This document shows positions 59,025-64,000 of a stretch of 64,000 nucleotides of DNA, in pieces. Numbering within the stretch: position 1 is the first letter of the stretch; each line of letters opens with the position of its first letter. The notes beneath the pieces were generated by a model. It did not search any database, was not told the origin of the DNA, and worked only from the letters and a program-made list of their open reading frames with translations. Position numbers and translations under genes: made by a program. Origin of the DNA: Bryobacterales bacterium. GTDB taxonomy: Bacteria > Acidobacteriota > Terriglobia > Bryobacterales > Bryobacteraceae. The stretch spans positions 60,791 through 124,790 of the forward strand of contig JADLCT010000075.1 in NCBI GenBank assembly GCA_020847045.1, written 5' to 3'.

Positions 59025-60554
59025 GTGTTCCCATTGAGCAGTAATCCGCCCGTTCCCCCCGCACGTTCCACGACCGGGCCCGCGGAAAAGAGCTTTCTGG
59101 TCTCTTCTCTGGCCAGCATTTTCATGTACGGGATCCCGATTGTCATCCGTTTCATCACGACAATCGCCGTAGTTCCCATTTACACGCGAGTTCTCTCACC
59201 GGCCGATTACGGCGTGCTGGAGCTTCTCGATCTTACCTCCTTCATCATTGCCTCGCTCATTGGGAGCAACTTAGGTGTCTCGGTTTTTTATTACTATGCG
59301 GCCGCCCCGGATGCCTGGGGCCGCAAGCGCGCGCTCAGCACAGCCTACTGGGGTTCGTTCCTGCTCACCGGCCTGACCCTGGCGCCGCTGGCCGCCAGTT
59401 CCGCGCTGGCGCATTCGATCATCGGCTCGGCCAGCTATGCCCATGCGCTGCGCATCGCGATCGCCACGGTCGCGTTCTCCTTTCCCGCCGAGGTCGGGCT
59501 CTGCTGCCTCCGCGCGCAGGAGAGAGTCTCCTTGTACTCCAAGCTGTCAGCGGCGCGGCTGCTTGCCGGCGCCGGCCTTACTCTCATCTTTCTTCTGGTG
59601 GCGAAGCTCGGGCTGGAAAGCATTCTCTGGAGTTCCCTCGTCATCACCATCGCCACGGCGATTGTCACCGGCATCCTGAATCGCTCGTCCCTGCAGGCCG
59701 GTGTGTCCTGGAAATTGTTTGGCAAGCAGGTCCGCTACTCATGGCCTCTGGGAGCAAGCGCGCTGGCGACATTGATCCTCGATTTCGGCGACCGCTATAT
59801 TCTCCGGCGGTATGTGTCGCTTGCCGACATTGGCGTGTACGGCCTCGCCTATAAGTTTGGGATGATGATTAACTTATGCAGCTTGGTATTTAATCATTAC
59901 TGGAAGCCGAAAATGTTTAGCGTCGTTCGAGAGCCAGGCGGTGATTCGCTCTACACGCGGACCTATTCGTATTATGTGCTTGTACTCTCCACGATCGCCG
60001 TGGCGCTCTCCACACTCGGCCTGCCTCTGATCGAGTTGCTCGTCGGCAAGGAGTTTCGCGTCAGTATCGGCATTGTCCCCTGGGTCGCGGTCATTTACCT
60101 GATTCGCGTGACAGGCGACTACCTCCGCAATGCCTTTTATCTCACTCAGACCACCTTTCGCGAAACTCATATCACCTGGCTGGGCGCCATCTGTTGTGTA
60201 GCAGGTTACCTCGTGCTCATTCCGCGCTTCGCGCTGTGGGGCGCGGTGGCGGCGACCATTCTCAGCTACTCCGCGATGTGGATTGTGAGTTGTGTTTGGG
60301 CCCAACGTACGCGCTATTTTCACTTTGAGTTCCGCCGTGTCGGGATCTGCTTCGTCTGGATGCTGGTGCTGATCTCGGCGCGCTCCGCGATTGGCGCCTT
60401 ACCCACGGCCTTGAGTCTGGCCGCCGGCGCGGGCATCCTGCTCGCCTGGCTGCTGGGGCTTTGGGCGTTTCGTTGGCTGGAACAGTCTGAGATTGAGGAG
60501 GCGAAAGGTCTGTGGAGCCACGCCTGGCGCCGCTACGTGGCCGGCCGTTTATGA
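59025..60554 (+). CDS. Polysaccharide flippase, Wzx/MOP superfamily
   Basis: 509 residues, about 12 hydrophobic segments. SLASIFMYGIPIVIRFITTI, YTRVLSPADYGVLELLDLTS, WPLGASALATLILDFGDRYI and VSLADIGVYGLAYKFGMMIN are typical of RfbX/Wzx-like MOP proteins that move lipid-linked oligosaccharides across the membrane. Start GTG 59025 is provisional; TTG 59034 (MSSNPPVPP) also possible. It is 141 bases downstream of epsI, same strand. The GC content of this part is visibly lower than in neighbouring regions. Confidence 0.85.
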   Translation: MFPLSSNPPVPPARSTTGPAEKSFLVSSLASIFMYGIPIVIRFITTIAVVPIYTRVLSPADYGVLELLDLTSFIIASLIGSNLGVSVFYYYAAAPDAWGRKRALSTAYWGSFLLTGLTLAPLAASSALAHSIIGSASYAHALRIAIATVAFSFPAEVGLCCLRAQERVSLYSKLSAARLLAGAGLTLIFLLVAKLGLESILWSSLVITIATAIVTGILNRSSLQAGVSWKLFGKQVRYSWPLGASALATLILDFGDRYILRRYVSLADIGVYGLAYKFGMMINLCSLVFNHYWKPKMFSVVREPGGDSLYTRTYSYYVLVLSTIAVALSTLGLPLIELLVGKEFRVSIGIVPWVAVIYLIRVTGDYLRNAFYLTQTTFRETHITWLGAICCVAGYLVLIPRFALWGAVAATILSYSAMWIVSCVWAQRTRYFHFEFRRVGICFVWMLVLISARSAIGALPTALSLAAGAGILLAWLLGLWAFRWLEQSEIEEAKGLWSHAWRRYVAGRL

Positions 60555-60584
60555 ATTTCGTGCCGCCCGGACTCCGCCGCGGCC

Positions 60585-61547
60585 TCAGCGGACTACAGCG
60601 GCCCTATCGGATCTGAGCCAACGGACCATTTCCACAAGGCCCTCGCGGAAGGGTGTCGCCGGAGCATACCCCAAGTCCGCGCCCGCCTTGCGGATATCGG
60701 CAAAGGTGATGGGGACATCGCCAGGTTGATCGGGAAGCTGCCGAATGCGCGCCGTGACTCCGAGCACCTCTTCGAGAGTGCGGATGAGCTCACTCAGGCT
60801 TACCGGATTGGAATTACCCAGGTTGTAGATCTCAAATGGCCTGTCGATCCGCATTGCGGCCATAATCCCGGCGACCGTGTCGTGAACGAAGGTGTAGTCC
60901 CGCGCTGAAGACCCATCGCCGAAAACGGGTATTGACTCACCGGCCATCATCGATTCGGCGAATTTCCGGATCGCCAGGTCCGGCCGCTGGCGCGGTCCAA
61001 ACACTGTGAAGAAGCGAAGGCAGATGGCGGACAGCCCGTAAAGATGGGAATAGGTATAGCAGAGCTTCTCGGCGGCCAGTTTCGTGGCCGCGTAGGGCGA
61101 AGCGGGGAGGAGCCGGGTTTCCTGCTCACTAAACGGCACACAGTTGGAAGCGCCATACACCGAACTGGAACTGGCCAGGATGAACTTCCCGGTATTGTGT
61201 TTCCGGGCAGCCTCGAGCAGCATGAGCGTGCCCCGCACGTTGACGTGCTCGTAAAGCAGCGGATCGGCGAGGGAAGGCCGCACGCCTGCCCGGGCCGCCA
61301 GATGCACCACGACCTCGGGTTCGCTCACGGCGAATGCTTCGCCTACCGCCTCCGGCTGACAGATGTCTCCGTGCAGAAAGCCGTATTCGCCACGCGCTCT
61401 TACGGCGTCGAGGTTGGCCAGCTTTTCCCCCGGCTCGTAATAGTCGTTCAGATCATCGAAAATCGTGACCGTGTGTCCCGCGTCCAACAGGGCTTCGCAG
61501 AGATGAGATCCGATGAAGCCGGCTCCGCCTGTGACAAGTATTCGCAT
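60585..61547 (-). CDS. NAD-dependent nucleotide-sugar epimerase (UDP-glucuronate 4-epimerase-like)
   Basis: 320 residues, extended SDR. MRILVTGGAGFIGSHLCEAL (GxxGxxG), TIFDDLNDYYEPGEKLANLD, VVHLAARAGVRPSLADPLLY, SSSSVYGASNCVPFSEQETR, PASPYAATKLAAEKLCYTYS (YxxxK) and SAICLRFFTVFGPRQRPDLA. The DDLNDYY motif is typical for CapI/GalE-type epimerases for UDP-glucuronate or UDP-galacturonate. It starts at ATG 61547 (GGAAGG upstream) on the opposite strand to its neighbours. Product: nucleotide sugar for the exopolysaccharide. Confidence 0.88.
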   Translation of the reverse strand: MRILVTGGAGFIGSHLCEALLDAGHTVTIFDDLNDYYEPGEKLANLDAVRARGEYGFLHGDICQPEAVGEAFAVSEPEVVVHLAARAGVRPSLADPLLYEHVNVRGTLMLLEAARKHNTGKFILASSSSVYGASNCVPFSEQETRLLPASPYAATKLAAEKLCYTYSHLYGLSAICLRFFTVFGPRQRPDLAIRKFAESMMAGESIPVFGDGSSARDYTFVHDTVAGIMAAMRIDRPFEIYNLGNSNPVSLSELIRTLEEVLGVTARIRQLPDQPGDVPITFADIRKAGADLGYAPATPFREGLVEMVRWLRSDRAAVVR

Positions 61548-61631
61548 GGCCTTCCGTAACGATAGTGCATTCCGGACGCCGCGAAGATCAGCATTTCTTT
61601 CTGAAAACCCATATTTCGCCCTTGGGGCGCA

Positions 61632-61743
61632 GCGGCGGCGGCGGGGGCGCGGCGCGGCGGCCAGGGCGGCGGCGGCGGGGGCGCGGCGCGGCGGCCAGGG
61701 CGGCGGCGGCGGGGGCGCGGCGCGGCGGCGGGGGGGCGCGGCG
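61632..61743. repeat. 34-bp GC-only tandem repeat in divergent promoter region
   Basis: Two identical 34-base copies (61661-61694 and 61695-61728) and a nearly complete third copy upstream (61632-61660 matches 29 bases). Between 61632 and 61743 there is no T and only two A. The unit contains G-runs (GGCGGCGGCGGCGGGGG) that could form G-quadruplexes. It lies in the 251-base gap between the divergent epimerase (61547) and oxidoreductase (61799) starts. Confidence 0.9.
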
Positions 61744-61798
61744 TCACGCCCGTTTTGTGAGGTTGCCCGAAAGCGCGAGGGCCGCGGTATGTCCGATA

Positions 61799-62869
61799 AT
61801 GGAGACTGAATCGACCACTTCTATGGACCTCTCGACTCCCCCGCTTCCTACCCGCCCCGTCCGCATCTGTGTGGTTGGAGGCGGGCACTGGGGGCGGAAC
61901 CTGGTCAGGAATTTTGCTGTGCTCGGCCACCTGTACGGCGTCTGTGAGAGCGATCCGGTTCGTCTCGCCGCGCTGAATAGCCAGCACAAGCCGGAAAAGG
62001 CGTTTTCGTCATTCGAGGAGGTTCTCGCCGACCCCCGTGTGGAAGCCGTTGCCCTGGCGACTCCGGCTGAAATGCACCACGGCATGACCCTTGCGGCCCT
62101 CGGAGCGGGCAAGGATGTGTTTGTCGAAAAACCGCTCGCGCTGGACTGGCGTTCGGGCCAGGAAATGGTGGAAGCCGCCCGGCGGCAGGACCGGATTCTG
62201 ATGGTTGGACATCTGCTCCGCTATCATCCGGCTGTATTGCGGATTCAGGAGTTACTTTCCGAGGGCGTGCTGGGAAAGATCGAATATATTTACTCGAACC
62301 GGCTCAGCATGGGTAAGATTCGCCGCGAGGAAAATGCGCTTTGGAGCTTCGCTCCACACGATATCAGCGTGATCCTGAGCCTGCTGGGACAACCTCCGGT
62401 GCAGGTTACGGCGACCGGTGGCGCTTACTTACAGCCGAACATCGCGGACGTGACGGTTTCGCATCTGTTGTTCGAACATGGAGTTCGCGCCCACATATTT
62501 GTCAGTTGGCTGCATCCCTACAAGGAACAGCGCCTGGTCTTGATCGGCAGTAAGCAGATGATTGTCTTCGAAGACAGTAAGGCGGACCAGAAACTGGTGT
62601 TGTTTGATAAGAGGATTGAGTTGAAAGACGGGATGCTGGAGGCGAGCAAGCCGGCCGGCACGCCGGTGGAGTTCCCGCCCGTGGAGCCACTCTCGTCTGA
62701 ATGCTCCCATTTCGCTTGGGCGGTCGCCCATCACGCGCAGCCAAACACACCCGGCGAGGAGGGCGTCGCGGTGCTTTCGGTGCTGCAGGCCTGCCAGCGT
62801 TCCCTGCAAATGAACGGGCAACCGGTGGCGGTTGACCCCATCTCCGCGCATCCACTGGGACGTTTGTAG
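61799..62869 (+). CDS. Gfo/Idh/MocA-family sugar oxidoreductase (WlbA-like, cytoplasmic)
   Basis: 356 residues without a signal peptide. RICVVGGGHWGRNLVRNFAV is the Rossmann motif, DPRVEAVALATPAEMHHGM and VFVEKPLALDWRSGQEMVEA (EKP lysine) follow, then LWSFAPHDISVILSLLGQPP (active-site Asp/His region). This pattern is close to UDP-GlcNAc(A) 3-dehydrogenases (WlbA/WbpB) used in making diacetamido sugars; the exact substrate is not proven. The ORF extends upstream through the GC-repeat, but I start at ATG 61799 (61823 possible). It is followed by an IS3 element 36 bases after the stop. Confidence 0.85.
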   Translation: METESTTSMDLSTPPLPTRPVRICVVGGGHWGRNLVRNFAVLGHLYGVCESDPVRLAALNSQHKPEKAFSSFEEVLADPRVEAVALATPAEMHHGMTLAALGAGKDVFVEKPLALDWRSGQEMVEAARRQDRILMVGHLLRYHPAVLRIQELLSEGVLGKIEYIYSNRLSMGKIRREENALWSFAPHDISVILSLLGQPPVQVTATGGAYLQPNIADVTVSHLLFEHGVRAHIFVSWLHPYKEQRLVLIGSKQMIVFEDSKADQKLVLFDKRIELKDGMLEASKPAGTPVEFPPVEPLSSECSHFAWAVAHHAQPNTPGEEGVAVLSVLQACQRSLQMNGQPVAVDPISAHPLGRL

Positions 62870-62917
62870 CCGCGAGCCGGCTGTGCGCGCATCGCCCAGC
62901 GGGAGTGACCTTACCCC

Positions 62918-63889
62918 TCAAACCGGCCCGCGCAAAAGTAGAGAGTTGCCGTCCTGACGCCAATCCTTACGGCTTTCCTTCGCGCTGATACCAGATTGTT
63001 CGGGCAGAACGCGGAGGGAGTCAAGGCCGAGCTGGTCTCGCCCGTCAGGGTTGCCTTGACTCCCGGAGCGTTCTGTCCGATGCACGCTCATCAGCGCGAA
63101 GGAAAGCCCCTCGCGCAACTCCACCGGGGTCCGATACCCCAGCGCACTATGCGGCCTCACTTCGTTATAGTCCCGCCGCCAAGCCTCAATCCTCTGCCGC
63201 GCATCAGCCAGTGACGTGAACCAGTTGGCATTCAAACACTCATCCCGGAACCTCCCATTGAAGCTCTCGATGTGACCGTTCTGCATCGGCTTACCACGCT
63301 CGATCGGACGCAGCTGCACGTGATGTTCTTCACACCAACTGCTGACTGCCCGGCCCACCATCTCCGGACCGTTGTCCACCCGGATCATCTCCGGCTTGCC
63401 GTTCAGAGCTACCAAGCGGTCCAACTCCCGCCTCACTCGTGTTCCCGGAATCGAGGTGTCCACCGTAATGGCCAGCCCTTCCCGCGTGTAGATGTCCTCC
63501 ACCGTGAGCGCTCGCAGCACACGCCCACTGGCCAGCGCGTCCTGTACAAAGTCCATCGCCCAACACTGGTTCCGCCGCAGCGCCGCCTGAGAGCCCGGCA
63601 CACTCAGCCGCTTCAGCTTCTTCCTTCGCTTGCGCGGCACCAGTAAGTTCTCCTGCCGGCAGATGCGGTAGATCCGCTTGTGATTCACACGCAACCCTTG
63701 CCGCCGCAGCAGCGCCGTGATCCGCAAGTGCCCAAACCGCGGCCGCTGTTCGGCAATTGCCCGCACCTTTGCCCGCAGTTCCGTGTCCGGCTTCCGCCGC
63801 GACCGGTAGCGCTGCACCGACCGGCTGATTCCCACGAGCCTGCAGGCTCGACGCTGGCTCACCTTGTGCCGTCTTACGGCAACCTCCAC
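62918..63889 (-). CDS. IS3-family transposase OrfB (DDE integrase domain)
   Basis: 323 residues by conventional start (GTG 63889), but likely made as OrfAB by frameshifting (see 63919-63925). VSQRRACRLVGISRSVQRY and RPRFGHLRITALLRRQGLRV are the HTH/linker; the DDE core is CWAMDFVQDALASGRVLRAL (first Asp), MIRVDNGPEMVGRAVSSW (second Asp) and GHIESFNGRFRDECLNANWF (Glu), followed by the RPHSALGYRTPVEL block. All three catalytic residues are present, and no stop interrupts the gene, so it may be active. Confidence 0.92.
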   Translation of the reverse strand: MEVAVRRHKVSQRRACRLVGISRSVQRYRSRRKPDTELRAKVRAIAEQRPRFGHLRITALLRRQGLRVNHKRIYRICRQENLLVPRKRRKKLKRLSVPGSQAALRRNQCWAMDFVQDALASGRVLRALTVEDIYTREGLAITVDTSIPGTRVRRELDRLVALNGKPEMIRVDNGPEMVGRAVSSWCEEHHVQLRPIERGKPMQNGHIESFNGRFRDECLNANWFTSLADARQRIEAWRRDYNEVRPHSALGYRTPVELREGLSFALMSVHRTERSGSQGNPDGRDQLGLDSLRVLPEQSGISAKESRKDWRQDGNSLLLRGPV

Positions 63890-63912
63890 CGCCTGGCGCC
63901 GCGCCGCAGGCT

Positions 63913-64000
63913 CTACCAGTTTTTTGACAGCAGATCCTTTAACACCACGTTGTCCAACGTCAGATCCGCCACCACACGCTTCAGCTTGGCGTTCTCCTGC
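63913..64000 (-). CDS. IS3-family OrfA, C-terminal part only
   Basis: The last 28 codons of orfA: QENAKLKRVVADLTLDNVVL, then KDLLSKNW and stop TAG (63913-63915). This is the leucine-zipper-like end typical of IS3 OrfA, which mediates dimerisation. The 5' part lies beyond the window. Confidence 0.85.
   Translation of the reverse strand, partial: QENAKLKRVVADLTLDNVVLKDLLSKNW
63919..63925 (-). promoter_or_regulatory. Programmed -1 ribosomal frameshift site of the IS3 element
   Basis: Read on the minus strand, the orfA frame has TCA AAA AAC TGG TAG: the slippery heptamer A-AAA-AAC ends one sense codon before the orfA stop. A -1 slip continues CTG GTA GAG CCT GCG into the orfB frame without a stop. 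This is the standard device for making OrfAB in IS3-family elements. Confidence 0.85.

Larger units (their letters stand above)
62906..64000 (-). mobile_element. IS3-family insertion sequence (IS407-like group), one end and most of the body
   Basis: Transposase genes orfB and the end of orfA on the minus strand. The proposed left end (plus coordinate 62906) begins TGACCTTACCCC, resembling the TGACCTGCCCCC termini of IS407-group elements, and starts 12 bases from the orfB stop. The other end is outside the window, so target duplication cannot be checked. It inserted 36 bases after the oxidoreductase stop. Confidence 0.85.

Noticed and set aside
61565..61798. N-terminal extension of the oxidoreductase through the GC-repeat
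   Set aside because: The frame is open, but the translation is a Gly/Arg/Ala low-complexity string produced by the repeat, and the Rossmann motif starts after ATG 61799.
1..64000. CRISPR array, phage genes or rRNA
   Set aside because: No regularly spaced repeat-spacer pattern, phage structural gene or rRNA sequence was recognised.

Overview
The window is most likely chromosomal DNA of a Bryobacterales/Solibacteres-type acidobacterium (relatives of Candidatus Solibacter). The main clue is two large secreted proteins (24252-27215 and 42360-45095) that end in the TIGR03437-type C-terminal domain, which is strongly expanded in that group. High G+C, many twin-arginine oxidoreductases and sulfatases, and small acidobacterial-type hypothetical proteins agree. 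No rRNA, tRNA or CRISPR array was recognised. The assignment is inference from protein families, not from a marker gene.

Layout. (1) 1-6059: flagellar genes. A FliK-like 5' part on the minus strand diverges from a plus-strand rod/ring operon, flgF-flgG-flgA-flgH-flgI-flgJ, preceded by a good sigma-54-like promoter. (2) 6101-8557: a FecR-domain surface protein, a bactofilin and a degenerate methyltransferase. (3) 8580-11871, minus: HEAT-repeat protein, Tat-exported Gfo/Idh/MocA oxidoreductase and a sulfatase. (4) 11922-24179, minus: a nearly complete Tad/Flp pilus locus (DUF192 protein, TadD-like lipoprotein, Flp pilin, membrane protein, CpaB, CpaC secretin, TadG, two TadE, TadZ, TadA, TadB, TadC) with no prepilin peptidase. 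(5) 24252-28021: double beta-propeller surface protein and a methyltransferase. (6) 28093-32592: tetrapyrrole operon ccsA/hemX-hemA-hemC-cobA/hemD. (7) 32567-42179: DJ-1 protein, VOC protein, TIGR00300/ArgZ-like enzyme, QueF, coiled-coil methyltransferase, a GT2-GT4 fusion, an alpha/alpha-barrel-like protein, a secreted protein and a PfkB kinase. (8) 42360-55416: NHL/TIGR03437 protein, PBP4-type carboxypeptidase, zinc-ribbon proteins, DinB protein, a second Tat oxidoreductase, MeaB, SDR and RibBA. (9) 55440-62869: PAP2 phosphatase, GT28 glycosyltransferase, exosortase, EpsI, flippase, NAD-dependent epimerase and sugar oxidoreductase, an exopolysaccharide/surface-glycan locus of visibly lower G+C. 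(10) 62906-64000: the end of an IS3-family element with a classical frameshift site.

How the genes work together: the window is dominated by cell-surface functions, namely flagellum, Tad pilus, exosortase/polysaccharide and large propeller proteins. Housekeeping tetrapyrrole, queuosine and flavin genes lie between them. Genes are densely packed; operonic neighbours often overlap by 4 bases, and five convergent pairs overlap at their 3' ends.

Most notable observations: a recurrent arrangement in which a -10-like hexamer lies 6-8 bases before the start codon, suggesting leaderless mRNAs; a 34-bp GC-only tandem repeat in a divergent promoter; a RibBA whose GTP cyclohydrolase half has lost its catalytic loop; a TIGR03437 domain interrupted by a duplicated module; and a perfect 8+8 palindrome overlapping a predicted promoter. 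All functional statements rest on reading the sequence and on family knowledge; no database search was run.
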